Shown piece after piece: positions 34,038 through 42,610 of a stretch of DNA of 42,716 nt. The notes beneath the pieces were generated by a model, which was not told the origin of the DNA, did not search any database, and saw only the letters and a list, made by a program, of their open reading frames with translations. The position numbers and the translations under genes are program-made. The stretch's first letter is position 1, and each line of letters begins with the position of its first letter. Origin of the DNA: Candidatus Woesearchaeota archaeon (GTDB lineage: Archaea; Nanobdellota; Nanobdellia; Woesearchaeales; JAGVYF01); NCBI GenBank assembly GCA_023264635.1, contig JAHFLT010000012.1, forward strand, positions 1 to 42,716, written 5' to 3'.

Positions 34038-35498
34038 GTGATTGGTATGAAGGTTCTTTGTTTAAATCCCCCAAGCAAGTATTCGAGGAACATCGCGCGT
34101 GACCTTTTTTACGGCTGCTGGTGCAAAGGGAAACGCATAGCTGGACAGCTATTCCCCCCACTAAACCTTCTTTACGTAGCAACCTCCTTGAAGCAGGAAG
34201 GCCATGATGTCAGTGTCCTTGATGCACAAGCAGAGCGTAAGGATTCTGCAGCGGTTATGAGGGACATAGAAAGAACAAAACCCGAGATACTCTTTATCCC
34301 GACATCAACGATGAACATCAAAGAGGATTCTACATTGCTTCGTGAATACAAGAATGCTCACCCTAACATGATTACTGTAGCTTTTGGGAGTCATATCAAT
34401 TTCGATCCCAAACAGAGTTTGGATTATGGTGGTATTGATTATGGTATTGCCCGCGAGCCGGAAATGGTGATCAAGGAGCTTGTGAATGCGCTTGCGCGTG
34501 GTGAGCCTGTAGAAGACATAAAAGGGATAAGCTTTGTGAAAAATCATCGGTTATGCATCAACCCACCAGCACCATTCATACAAAATCTTGATGATATTCC
34601 CATTCCGGACAGGAGCTATATCAGGGATTTTGCATACTTCAGCCCTCTTGTCAAGAAGGTGCCATGGACCAATGCGTTGACAAGCCGCGGCTGCCCCGGG
34701 AAATGCAATTTTTGTACATCGCCTTATTTTTATGGCCAGTCGCTCCGTTTCCGCAGCGCAGAGAATGTGGTGCAGGAGATGAAATACCTCATCTCTCTCG
34801 GCTATCAAGAAGTGTTTTATCGCGATGAGACTTTTACTGCGCATCAACCGCGCTTGAAGAAAATCTGTGAATTGCTTATAGAGAGGGGGATAAAAATTTC
34901 ATGGCTTTGCAATGCACGCATAGACACTCTTAGAAGTAAAGAAACAATTGCGTTGATGAGAAAAGCAGGGTGTCATCTGGTTAAGATAGGTGTTGAATCG
35001 GGATCGCAACTTATCCTGGATAATATCCGGAAAGGTATTAAGGTAGAGGATACAATTAAAGTCTTCAAATGGATGAATGAGGTAGGCATGGAAAGTCATG
35101 CACACATGATGCTTGGCTGTCCGGGAGAAACAAAGGAAACAGTAGAACAAACAATAAAATTCATCAAGATGATTAAGCCAACGACTGTCACGTTCAATGC
35201 ATTTACTCTTTTTCCCGGCACGCCGATGTATGATGAGATTAAGGCAAAGCTTCCTGAGTTAGATGGTGCGCAGCACGACACTCTTCGGGAACATTCCATT
35301 GGTGATCACTCAGAGATATACACCGAATTGTCCGAGGAGGAGGTAGGGCAAGCAGTTCGGTGTGCATACAAGGATTTCTATATCCGTCCGGCATATGTCT
35401 GGCAGACGCTGAAGAAGATGCGGTCTCTTGATGAGTTCAGGCGTACTATCTCTGCAGGGCTGGATGTCTTCTCTTATGCTGCGGGAGGAGATGAATAA
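34038..35498 (+). CDS. B12-binding-domain radical SAM protein (copy 4)
   Basis: This protein has 486 residues from GTG at 34038, or 483 from ATG at 34047; the TATA spacing favours the GTG. The N-terminus reads VLCLNPPSKYSRN, then a B12-binding-like domain (LPPLN-type FPPLNLLYVATSL). Counting from the ATG, the 4Fe-4S ligands are Cys216, Cys220 and Cys223 in TSRGCPGKCNFC. The barrel has YRDETFTA and GVESGSQLILDNI. A Cys pair in GCWCKGKR near residues 24-26 (from the ATG) is absent from the other copies. It is divergent from the toroid-like gene. Confidence 0.9.
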   Translation: MIGMKVLCLNPPSKYSRNIARDLFYGCWCKGKRIAGQLFPPLNLLYVATSLKQEGHDVSVLDAQAERKDSAAVMRDIERTKPEILFIPTSTMNIKEDSTLLREYKNAHPNMITVAFGSHINFDPKQSLDYGGIDYGIAREPEMVIKELVNALARGEPVEDIKGISFVKNHRLCINPPAPFIQNLDDIPIPDRSYIRDFAYFSPLVKKVPWTNALTSRGCPGKCNFCTSPYFYGQSLRFRSAENVVQEMKYLISLGYQEVFYRDETFTAHQPRLKKICELLIERGIKISWLCNARIDTLRSKETIALMRKAGCHLVKIGVESGSQLILDNIRKGIKVEDTIKVFKWMNEVGMESHAHMMLGCPGETKETVEQTIKFIKMIKPTTVTFNAFTLFPGTPMYDEIKAKLPELDGAQHDTLREHSIGDHSEIYTELSEEEVGQAVRCAYKDFYIRPAYVWQTLKKMRSLDEFRRTISAGLDVFSYAAGGDE

Positions 35499-35516
35499 TT
35501 AGAAGATTATGAAAAA

Positions 35517-36107
35517 TTAATTTTTCTCTCCATCTTTTTCTCCATATCCGACGACAGACAAAAAACCCATTAATGGGACTTGGTAAGCACTACAATGTGA
35601 GTAATGTCGAGAAAGAAGGTCATTCAACTTTTGAGGAGAGATAAAACGCTTTTCATCATCGTCACCTATAGGGTCATATATTCTCCATAGTGAAAGATTC
35701 CCGGGAACTATGACAACCAACCGTTTGCTCACTCGGCTGAATTCCTTCAGGATGCGATTCCACTCTTCATCTGTAAAATGCTCCATTACTCCCTGATTGA
35801 AAATGATGTCAATAGAATTATCCTTAAATGGTAATTGGAATATGTTTCCTTGGACAATATTGTGACATTGTTGCTTTGCTTTTTTTACTGATTCTATTGA
35901 AAGATCGATTCCATAAACAGTAAAGCCTTTTGCCTTAAGATACCGTAAGTAAATTCCACTTCCTGTGCCCGCTTCGAGAATAGTCCTTCCTGCCATCTTT
36001 GCCACCATGCTACAGACAACTCTGCAGAAATAATACTTTCGGGCAAGTTCGATGACTCTCCTCTTAAGAGACGGCCTGCTCCAATATGCATCCCACTCGC
36101 TGCTCAT
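35517..36107 (-). CDS. SAM-dependent methyltransferase (class I)
   Basis: This 196-residue methyltransferase has TILEAGTGSGIYLRYL as motif I, YGIDLSIESVKKAK as the acidic loop and FNQGVMEHFTDEEW as the post-motif region of the Methyltransf_11 type. It is compact for the family. There is no membrane part. The substrate is unknown; the glycan context suggests a sugar or lipid intermediate. The ATG at 36107 has an A/T-rich stretch (ATAAGAATTT on the plus strand) about 26-31 bases upstream as a possible TATA box. It is convergent with the radical SAM gene. Confidence 0.87.
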   Translation of the reverse strand: MSSEWDAYWSRPSLKRRVIELARKYYFCRVVCSMVAKMAGRTILEAGTGSGIYLRYLKAKGFTVYGIDLSIESVKKAKQQCHNIVQGNIFQLPFKDNSIDIIFNQGVMEHFTDEEWNRILKEFSRVSKRLVVIVPGNLSLWRIYDPIGDDDEKRFISPQKLNDLLSRHYSHCSAYQVPLMGFLSVVGYGEKDGEKN

Positions 36108-36141
36108 CCCGGATAGTGAGTCACTAGAGTATAAGAATTTT

Positions 36142-37038
36142 TCACTTTTTCATATCTGCAAGGAAGCCGAATAATACAACCTGTAATCCCGTTAAGAAGA
36201 ATACTGATGCGAGGACAATTGTAGGAACCATTTTATCAAGTTGTGCATTTCCATAGATGACATCTGTGTAGAGGAGATATAGACCGGTAAGGAGACTTAT
36301 GCCAACCATGCTAAGTCCAATCCTTCCGAAAAACTTCAGTGGTTCATAATCACGATAGACCCTAATGAGATTGATTCCTGCTTTCCATGCATAATTAAAT
36401 GGCCCACTCATGAGCCTGCTTTTTGTCCTTCCGCCTCTTGCAACAAAAGATACTGGGACTTCTATCACGTTATATTTTTGACGGAGTGCACGGATGATCT
36501 GTTCTTGTGTATATGTATATGTCGATGTTATGTCTATCTCTTTTGCTATTTCTTTGGTAAATGCCCTAAAGCCAGTCTGACCATCAGTTATTTTTGTTTT
36601 TGTGATGTTGGAAATGACTTTGGAGAAAGCGATGTTGCCTAAACGTTTCATTAACGGCATCGATTCTATCGTCCCAAGGAAACGTGAGCCTAACACCAAG
36701 TCATACCCTTTATCAATATAATGTAACAGCACAGGAATTTCCTCTGCCTTATATTGTCCATCTGCATCTGTATGAACGATTACATCAGCACCTAATGCAA
36801 GACATTCACGCATCTCTGTCCGGAATGTCTCAGCAAGACCCATATTTCGTTGGTGGCTGGCAACTATTGCCCCATTTTCTTTTGCAACAGTAGCTGTCCT
36901 ATCCTTTGAGCCATCATTAACTACAAGAATCTTCCATGAATGCCTTGTTCCACTCATAATATTCTTGATAGTGGATAGGACAGCTCCCAATGTTCTCTCT
37001 TCATTATACGCCGGGATTGTGATAACTACTTTCTTCAT
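36142..37038 (-). CDS. GtrB/DPM-like GT2 with C-terminal membrane helices
   Basis: This 298-residue GT-A enzyme has VVITIPAYNEERTLG, VVNDGSKDRT, RNMGLAETFRTEM, HTDADGQY (DxD site) and DGQTGFRAF (acceptor/catalytic region), followed by two membrane helices near 232-255 and 270-290. That is the layout of GtrB and dolichol-phosphate mannosyltransferases, which charge polyprenyl phosphate. The ATG at 37038 is 27 bases from a TATA box at 37061-37070; the longer frame from 37062 runs into that box. It is divergent from the 665-residue membrane protein. Confidence 0.9.
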   Translation of the reverse strand: MKKVVITIPAYNEERTLGAVLSTIKNIMSGTRHSWKILVVNDGSKDRTATVAKENGAIVASHQRNMGLAETFRTEMRECLALGADVIVHTDADGQYKAEEIPVLLHYIDKGYDLVLGSRFLGTIESMPLMKRLGNIAFSKVISNITKTKITDGQTGFRAFTKEIAKEIDITSTYTYTQEQIIRALRQKYNVIEVPVSFVARGGRTKSRLMSGPFNYAWKAGINLIRVYRDYEPLKFFGRIGLSMVGISLLTGLYLLYTDVIYGNAQLDKMVPTIVLASVFFLTGLQVVLFGFLADMKK

Positions 37039-37060
37039 ACAGTCCGTGACACGTCCATCC

Positions 37061-37070
37061 ATTTAAAAAT
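37061..37070 (-). promoter_or_regulatory. TATA box for the GtrB-like gene
   Basis: On the minus strand ATTTTTAAAT is centred 27 bases upstream of the ATG at 37038. Confidence 0.6.
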
Positions 37071-37083
37071 GTTTTCACAAGAA

Positions 37084-37094
37084 GATTTAAAAAA
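37084..37094 (+). promoter_or_regulatory. TATA box for the membrane protein gene at 37116
   Basis: GATTTAAAAAA is centred about 27 bases upstream of the ATG at 37116. Confidence 0.55.
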
Positions 37095-37115
37095 GGTGTT
37101 CTGTCTGCCACAGTA

Positions 37116-39113
37116 ATGTTATTATCGCACAGGGTTTTTGTAGGTACAAGTATTTTTGCTAGTTTGCTCTACAAGCCACTTGGTGTTTTTTTGATTCCGG
37201 GGATTTTGCTTTTTTTCACACATTTCATTGAAAAGCGTCAATTCCTAGCAAGTATCATTTTAGCAGTTGCTTCATCACTCGCATATTGGATTATAGGCGC
37301 ATGGTGGATTAAGCTTATTGGCATGCAATTACCTTCTTTTTTCTTTGCAACAGTGATATTTACGATGGCAATTGCGTGTATCTTAGCTTTTACCAGACGC
37401 GTATCTTCATGCTCAATAGCTCGGGAAGAGTGGTTTATCCTAGGATTATTTCTTATCATCACAATAGCACGATTATACCCTATGACGCAAATGCTCGTAG
37501 CGCCGGGACCAGGAGACTCTGCAGAGCATGCACTTTTCACCAGGCTTATTGTTGAACATAAAGGGATTCCTGACTCCTACCGGCCACTTTTGCCTATTGA
37601 CCACTTTGGTTCCTATCCTGTCGGCTTCCATACAATCGCAGCTATGATGATATTACTAGATACTATCCAGCTCCACCGTGAGACATTTTTCATCTCTGCC
37701 TTCACCTATGTTTTAATCACTCTTGCATTATACCTCTTCCTGTATAGATGGTTTCATCCTGTAATAGCTGCTATTACCTCTACCATCGTCATGATATTTT
37801 CAACCTACCCACAATTAATTTTCCATTGGGGTGGGAATCCTACCGCATTGGGTTTTTTTTTTGCCATTATGTCCACTATTCTACTGGAAGAGGCGCACAA
37901 GACCTTTTCAGTTACTACTATAATAGTAGCAGCACTTTGTAGCGCGGCGACATTACTAACACACGTCAATCCAGCGCTTACATTATTCTATGTGTATGGA
38001 TTTTTTGCTCTCGCTCGCCTACCTATTATTACACATTCTCAACAAACACAGAGCATGCGCTTGTTTTGTATATTCATTCCAGCGTGTCTTATCCTTATAG
38101 CCAGCTATCTCACCTATTTTGAGTTTGGATTCTCTGCAGCTGAACAAGCAGAATTCATGAAAAAGCCGTACGACCATGCTGTATCAGTATCCACTTCTAT
38201 GCCAAAGCAACTCTATGTGTTACTCGCTCCAGCCATGCAACTCGTGGGTTTCACGAGTATTCCCCTTATTGTTCTCGGTTTTGCAGGAGCAATCACGTGC
38301 TTCAGAAAAAAAATGAGGCAAGCCATTCCCCACTGTATTTTCTTCTGCAGTATTTCTATTTTGATAATGAATGCGTATTATTGGCTACTTCCATTGACAT
38401 TTGCACTCTTTCCTGACCGTATCAGTTTGTTCTTCATACTACCTGTTTCATATTTCGTTGGAATCAGCATACAGGAAATCAGAAGATTTCCAAAACTGCT
38501 TATTACGGGAGCCATCTGTTTCTTTGTTCTGGGTGCAGTCTACTATACCGCAAATCCGGTTATTGATTTTGTGCATAGCCCTTATGGCATTGATAGAACA
38601 TCTGTATCCTTCTCTGAAGCTAGTGAACTTGCTCTTTTTCAATTATTTGGAGGGCCGTTTTTCCTTTATTTGTTTGGCATGCAGCCAGATTCAGTAGTTA
38701 CGGAAGCAGATATCTCTGTATTTGCATGGATTCAGCAGAATATACCGGAAAATAGCATGTTCCTCAATAATCCGGGAAGCGCAGGGTCTTGGATCCCTGC
38801 ATTGGCTTACCGCCCTATCCTCTTTCCCCATGTGCCGGGAAATCTTCATACAGAACTTTTCACTGCATATAATCTAACTGACTACATCAAAGTGAACCCA
38901 GACAAAAGTTCTCCTCACTCAGTGCTGTACAATTTCAGTCTGCTTATTGCACAACCACAAGCGCTTAAAGAACGAGGAGTCCGTTATGTGTACACTGGAC
39001 CGAGATCTATTTTTAATCCTGTTTTTACTGAGCGTGATTTCCCTGATAGAAAAGTTGTCTACATGAAAGAAGGAGTGATCATATATCAACTTGATTGGTC
39101 TTGTCTTTCTTAA
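37116..39113 (+). CDS. Large GT-C-like (DUF6541-like) membrane protein
   Basis: This is a 665-residue polytopic protein with about 12-14 membrane segments. A loop after the fourth or fifth helix carries APGPGDSAEHALFTRLI and then IDHFGSYPVGFHTIAAMM, which resembles the active-site loop of DUF6541-type GT-C proteins. The C-terminal soluble part contains FAWIQQNIPENSMFLNNPGS, as in other GT-C tails. It lacks the early WVDE motif of the other GT-Cs here. A role as a lipid-linked glycan transferase is likely but not certain. It has its own promoter and is followed by the unrelated TPM gene. Confidence 0.8.
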   Translation: MLLSHRVFVGTSIFASLLYKPLGVFLIPGILLFFTHFIEKRQFLASIILAVASSLAYWIIGAWWIKLIGMQLPSFFFATVIFTMAIACILAFTRRVSSCSIAREEWFILGLFLIITIARLYPMTQMLVAPGPGDSAEHALFTRLIVEHKGIPDSYRPLLPIDHFGSYPVGFHTIAAMMILLDTIQLHRETFFISAFTYVLITLALYLFLYRWFHPVIAAITSTIVMIFSTYPQLIFHWGGNPTALGFFFAIMSTILLEEAHKTFSVTTIIVAALCSAATLLTHVNPALTLFYVYGFFALARLPIITHSQQTQSMRLFCIFIPACLILIASYLTYFEFGFSAAEQAEFMKKPYDHAVSVSTSMPKQLYVLLAPAMQLVGFTSIPLIVLGFAGAITCFRKKMRQAIPHCIFFCSISILIMNAYYWLLPLTFALFPDRISLFFILPVSYFVGISIQEIRRFPKLLITGAICFFVLGAVYYTANPVIDFVHSPYGIDRTSVSFSEASELALFQLFGGPFFLYLFGMQPDSVVTEADISVFAWIQQNIPENSMFLNNPGSAGSWIPALAYRPILFPHVPGNLHTELFTAYNLTDYIKVNPDKSSPHSVLYNFSLLIAQPQALKERGVRYVYTGPRSIFNPVFTERDFPDRKVVYMKEGVIIYQLDWSCLS

Positions 39114-39130
39114 AGGATTTTGTATGCATG

Positions 39131-39140
39131 ATTTATATAC
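39131..39140 (+). promoter_or_regulatory. TATA box for the TPM/LemA operon
   Basis: ATTTATATAC is centred about 31 bases upstream of the ATG at 39167. Confidence 0.5.
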
Positions 39141-39166
39141 AACAAACAAATTAAATAAAGATACGT

Positions 39167-40054
39167 ATGAAGCATTTCACTCTCTCAATTATTATTTTAC
39201 TGCTCGCTCTCTCATTTTCTGCTGCACAGATTCCGCAAATAAAATCACACATCACTGATAATGCGGGTATTCTCTCACCAGACAAAAAAGCTGACCTTGA
39301 AACAAAATTAAGGGGGCTTGAGAAGGCAACGAACGGAGTCCAATTCGTTGTGTACATTGAAAAGAGTTATCCCGAAGAATATTCCTTAGAGGAGTACACG
39401 CTTAAAATCGCTGAAGAAAACAAGATAGGAAAAAAAGGCAATGATAATGGCATCCTGCTGTACGTCGCTGTTGATGAGAGGAAATACCGGTGGGAAGTTG
39501 GCTATGGCGTGGAAAGCACGCTTAACTCGCCACTTTTAGGAAGAATTTCAAGAGAGTATATTATACCTTCTTTCAAGGCAGGAGATTACGAAAAAGGTAT
39601 CTTTGACGCAGTTGACGTAACGAGCAGAACCTTATTACAGACGAATGACTCGGATATAGGTGCACTGAAAAGAGATACTTCTCTGGAAGAGTATGAGAGG
39701 ATTAGTGATTCGGCATTGTCATCTCTCGCAAAATCACTTTTTATAATTATGTTACTCTTATGGTCATTGTTAATAGGTACTTTCTTTGGACTCCTTATTT
39801 GTATCTTAACACTCATTCTAGCAGAAACTTTTGGTTTTATACCTGTAATCATGGGGAGTATTATCTTCTTTATCATTACCTCTATTATGAAAATGCATTG
39901 GCTTAAGAAAAAAAGGAGTCACGATGATCATTATTACATCGGTGCAGTTGGCAACTTATTTTCTGGTAGTTTTGGTTCCGGGGGATTTGGTAGAGGTGGC
40001 TTTAGCGGTGGGGGTGGTAGTTTTGGTGGGGGAGGGAGTTCGGGAGGATGGTAA
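39167..40054 (+). CDS. TPM-domain (YgcG-like) exported membrane protein
   Basis: This 295-residue protein has a signal peptide (about 1-20, ending FSAAQ), a TPM_phosphatase domain (about 24-165) with DNAGILSPDKKADLE, YVAVDERKYRWEVGYGVE and GRISREYIIPSFKAGDYE, then two membrane helices near 190-245 and a Gly/Ser/Phe-rich tail ending GGGGSSGGW. That is the standard layout of YgcG-like proteins paired with LemA. The outer domain faces the cell surface. Its role is not settled; a membrane-maintenance function is often suggested. It is first of a four-gene module. Confidence 0.9.
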   Translation: MKHFTLSIIILLLALSFSAAQIPQIKSHITDNAGILSPDKKADLETKLRGLEKATNGVQFVVYIEKSYPEEYSLEEYTLKIAEENKIGKKGNDNGILLYVAVDERKYRWEVGYGVESTLNSPLLGRISREYIIPSFKAGDYEKGIFDAVDVTSRTLLQTNDSDIGALKRDTSLEEYERISDSALSSLAKSLFIIMLLLWSLLIGTFFGLLICILTLILAETFGFIPVIMGSIIFFIITSIMKMHWLKKKRSHDDHYYIGAVGNLFSGSFGSGGFGRGGFSGGGGSFGGGGSSGGW

Positions 40055-40278
40055 ACGTTAAAAACAATAAACCATTCGACAGTAAGATGGACCAATATAA
40101 AAAAATGAATTGTCCGAGATGCTCTACAATCTTAATCCGAAAACGTATGAGGAAAATAAAACATCCCTCTGGTGCAGTAGTAGATGTATGCGATAGCTGC
40201 GGTGGCATGTGGCTGGACAAGAATGAAGTAAACTTACTGTATCATTTTTCAAGGAAGGTGAAAAAAAATGAAAAATAA
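40048..40278 (+). CDS. Small zinc-ribbon protein (TFIIB-type zf domain)
   Basis: This 76-residue protein has two Cys pairs, Cys22/Cys25 in NCPRC and Cys48/Cys51 in CDSCGG, followed by MWLDKNEVNLLYHF. This is the zf-TFIIB-like pattern common in small proteins beside membrane genes; it is not a transcription factor B. The ATG at 40048 overlaps the TPM stop and is preceded by GGGAGG, a strong Shine-Dalgarno site, and the end overlaps the LemA start. Its function is unknown, but it is presumably tied to the TPM/LemA pair. Confidence 0.85.
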   Translation: MVNVKNNKPFDSKMDQYKKMNCPRCSTILIRKRMRKIKHPSGAVVDVCDSCGGMWLDKNEVNLLYHFSRKVKKNEK

Positions 40279-40834
40279 TATATTAATTAGTCTGGGAATC
40301 ATTGTGGGAATTGTTGTCTTGGTTGGCTTTTGGTATGTAGCAACATACAACTCACTGATAAGGCTCAATGAAGAGGCCAACAACAAATGGGCGCAAGTCG
40401 AGACGCAATATCAACGCAGAGTTGATCTTATTCCAAATCTTGTATCCACTGTAAAAGGAGCTGCAGGCTTCGAGAAATCAACGCTTGAAGATATAACAAG
40501 ATTAAGGAGTCAGTGGCAAACTGCGCCTTCTGTGGAACAGAAAGTCTCAACTGCAAACCAAATTGAGTCAGCCATTTCTAAGCTGCTTGTCGTAGCAGAG
40601 AACTATCCACAACTAAGAGCGACGGAGAATTTTCGTTCACTACAAGATGAGCTTGCAAACACAGAAAATAAAGTAGCTGTTGAAAGAGGCAGATACAATG
40701 AAGCCATCAGGAATTTCAACGCAAGGATAAAGACATTCCCAACGAGCATAGTTGCAGGAAATCTTAGGTATACAGACAGGGCTTACTTCAGTGCAAAGCC
40801 AGGAGCAGAGAATGCTCCTGAAGTGAAGTTTTAG
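40268..40834 (+). CDS. lemA: LemA-family membrane protein
   Basis: This 188-residue protein has one N-terminal membrane helix (about 5-26), then YNSLIRLNEEANNKWAQVE and QRRVDLIPNLVSTVKG, the signature of LemA, and RYNEAIRNFN near the end of its helical coiled-coil domain. The length matches the family. LemA is almost always next to a TPM/YgcG protein, as here; its molecular role is not settled. GGAAGG lies about 10 bases before the ATG. The prepilin peptidase follows after 3 bases. Confidence 0.95.
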   Translation: MKNNILISLGIIVGIVVLVGFWYVATYNSLIRLNEEANNKWAQVETQYQRRVDLIPNLVSTVKGAAGFEKSTLEDITRLRSQWQTAPSVEQKVSTANQIESAISKLLVVAENYPQLRATENFRSLQDELANTENKVAVERGRYNEAIRNFNARIKTFPTSIVAGNLRYTDRAYFSAKPGAENAPEVKF

Positions 40835-40837
40835 CTT

Positions 40838-41680
40838 ATGTACTCCCCCATTGTTCACCCACTTGCATTTGCAGCGCTTGCAATAGCGTCATACGTTGAT
40901 ATCCGAGTAAGAGAAGTTCCTGACTGGATAAGCTATGGCTTAATGTTTGCAGGAATAGGCACAAGAATCATTTATTCTGCTGCAGAACAGACATGGCTAC
41001 ACCTGTTTGAGGGCTTGCTTGGTTTGGCAGTGATGTTTCTTGTCTCTTGCCTACTTTATTACACAGGTCAATGGGGTGGAGGAGATGCAAAGTTACTGAT
41101 GGGACTTGGCGCACTGTTCGGGATGGAATGGACAACACCTGTGCAATTCACTGTATTTTACCTTTTGCTGGTCTTTGTCGTGGGTGCGATGTATGGTACC
41201 GTCTGGTCTACCTATTTTTTCTTCACCAACATTCAAAAATGCAGCCAGCATTTCGCAGAGCTACACAGGAAAGGCATAGGTGGTAGGAACTTCATTTTGG
41301 TTGGCGCGTGTGCAATTACTATTATAGCAGTATTTGTTTATAATTTCTACCTTACTATGCTTCTCCTTGTTATTGCATTATCAATGGTGGTTCTTTACTA
41401 CACGTGGCTTTTCCTTCATGTGCTGGAGAAAATATGTATGCAACGCTATGTATTTCCTGTGCAACTGACGGAAGGAGACTGGATTGTTGAAGATGTGCAT
41501 ATTGATGGAAAACGCATATGCGGCCCTGCAGATTTGGGTATCAGCAAAGAACAGATTGCGCAGCTCAAAAGATATCACGCTGATAAAAAAGTGGGAAAAA
41601 TCTTAATTAAGGAGGGCGTCCCCTTTGTGCCAAGCTTCTTCATTGCATATCTTATTCTCTTGTGGCTGCGGATGTTTTAA
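40838..41680 (+). CDS. Type IV prepilin/archaellin peptidase (A24 family)
   Basis: This 280-residue polytopic aspartyl protease cleaves signal peptides of archaeal type IV pilins or archaellins. The catalytic aspartates are Asp21 in YVDIRVREVPDW and Asp83 in GGGDAKLLMG. This matches FlaK/PibD, with an extra cytoplasmic part (about 195-265) before the last helix. It sits 3 bases after lemA, so it is likely in the same transcript even though the functions differ. Its 3' end overlaps the convergent gene at 41603 by 78 bases. Confidence 0.92.
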   Translation: MYSPIVHPLAFAALAIASYVDIRVREVPDWISYGLMFAGIGTRIIYSAAEQTWLHLFEGLLGLAVMFLVSCLLYYTGQWGGGDAKLLMGLGALFGMEWTTPVQFTVFYLLLVFVVGAMYGTVWSTYFFFTNIQKCSQHFAELHRKGIGGRNFILVGACAITIIAVFVYNFYLTMLLLVIALSMVVLYYTWLFLHVLEKICMQRYVFPVQLTEGDWIVEDVHIDGKRICGPADLGISKEQIAQLKRYHADKKVGKILIKEGVPFVPSFFIAYLILLWLRMF

Positions 41681-42145
41681 GAAATGGCTATCAACGTGAA
41701 AAGCATATTCCTTTACTCTCTGAAGAATCGATGAAAGTAAAAACTTCTCGATTTTTTCATCAAGTAAATCAGTCAATTTCCCAAACTCAGCTATGCGATA
41801 GTTGTTGAATATCTTCTCGACAAGCATTATCTCTCGTAGTCTGCGCAGCTGCCTTCTAACATTAGACGATGCTATCCCTCGCATCTCGAGTTTGTATTTT
41901 TTTCTATATGCAATAACCTCTTTGACTACCTCCTCAGAAGAGAGATCCATTTTATGTGAACGATTATGAAGAAGGACACAAAGCACATCCACCATAACAT
42001 CTCTGGAATCCCCGGGTTGCAATACCCCTAGTGAAAGGCAAAGCTTTCTGACTAGTTCTCGCTCTTCTATTGCAACTGGTTTTTCATATCGCCGCAGTGT
42101 CACTTCCACCAAAGGTGTATCTTTTGCGATTGTGCTGATGAGCAT
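41603..42145 (-). CDS. Hypothetical protein, possible winged-helix regulator
   Basis: This protein has 180 residues from the ATG at 42145 (a GTG one codon earlier is possible). It is charged and mainly helical. The stretch about 78-125 (SSEEVVKEVIAYRKKY, then NVRRQLRRLREIMLVEKI and NNYRIAEFG) reads like a winged-helix or recognition-helix region. No membrane segment. I cannot assign a family. It overlaps the prepilin peptidase end by 78 bases on the other strand. The 86-base gap upstream, to 42235, has an A/T-rich ACTAAAAGTT box near 42172 (minus strand) and a CCAGTGA duplication, with no gene. Confidence 0.65.
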   Translation of the reverse strand: MLISTIAKDTPLVEVTLRRYEKPVAIEERELVRKLCLSLGVLQPGDSRDVMVDVLCVLLHNRSHKMDLSSEEVVKEVIAYRKKYKLEMRGIASSNVRRQLRRLREIMLVEKIFNNYRIAEFGKLTDLLDEKIEKFLLSSILQRVKEYAFHVDSHFLKHPQPQENKICNEEAWHKGDALLN

Positions 42146-42234
42146 CACCCTTTTTATTTTGCTAAGAACTTTTAGTCTCTTTGCTTTAAATATCTCACGC
42201 GCACATGTCCAGTGACCAGTGACACTCTTAAAAA

Positions 42235-42567
42235 TTATATAGAATTCTTTATTGCTACTAAGAGACCGTCATCACGATGTTTGTGAACTTTTATTTTCTC
42301 AACATATCCGTGATTGCAATTGCTTGGGTCATCATAATTACACCACTCCGCATAGAAATCATCCTGTTTAATTGCATAAAGAACTGCGTCTATAAATCTG
42401 CCTTCGAACACATCTTTCATCGGTTCGCAGGAACCATAATCACCCAGAGTTCCGCCGACAATCCTATAAGTTCCTTCTTCTTCAAGTGAATAGCTTGGTA
42501 AACTCTTATCTTTCTTTATTCTGGTAAGATAGAGGTGTACTTTCCTGACTAACTCATTCTGTGCCAT
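42235..42567 (-). CDS. Small hypothetical protein
   Basis: This 110-residue protein starts at the ATG at 42567 (MAQNELVRKVHLYLTRI). It has GTYRIVGGTLGDYGSCEPMKD, EWCNYDDPSNCNHGYVEKI and four Cys that could bind metal or form disulfides, but no family I recognise. The longer frame from 42642 runs through the promoter and a hairpin. A TATA box at 42589-42597 lies 26 bases upstream, supporting this start. It is the last gene in the window, on the minus strand. Confidence 0.6.
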   Translation of the reverse strand: MAQNELVRKVHLYLTRIKKDKSLPSYSLEEEGTYRIVGGTLGDYGSCEPMKDVFEGRFIDAVLYAIKQDDFYAEWCNYDDPSNCNHGYVEKIKVHKHRDDGLLVAIKNSI

Positions 42568-42588
42568 ACCAAAGCGGACAAAGACCCT

Positions 42589-42597
42589 ATTTTTAAT
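42589..42597 (-). promoter_or_regulatory. TATA box for the gene at 42567
   Basis: On the minus strand ATTAAAAAT is centred 26 bases upstream of the ATG at 42567. Confidence 0.6.
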
Positions 42598-42610
42598 GGT
42601 TTCGTAGAAT

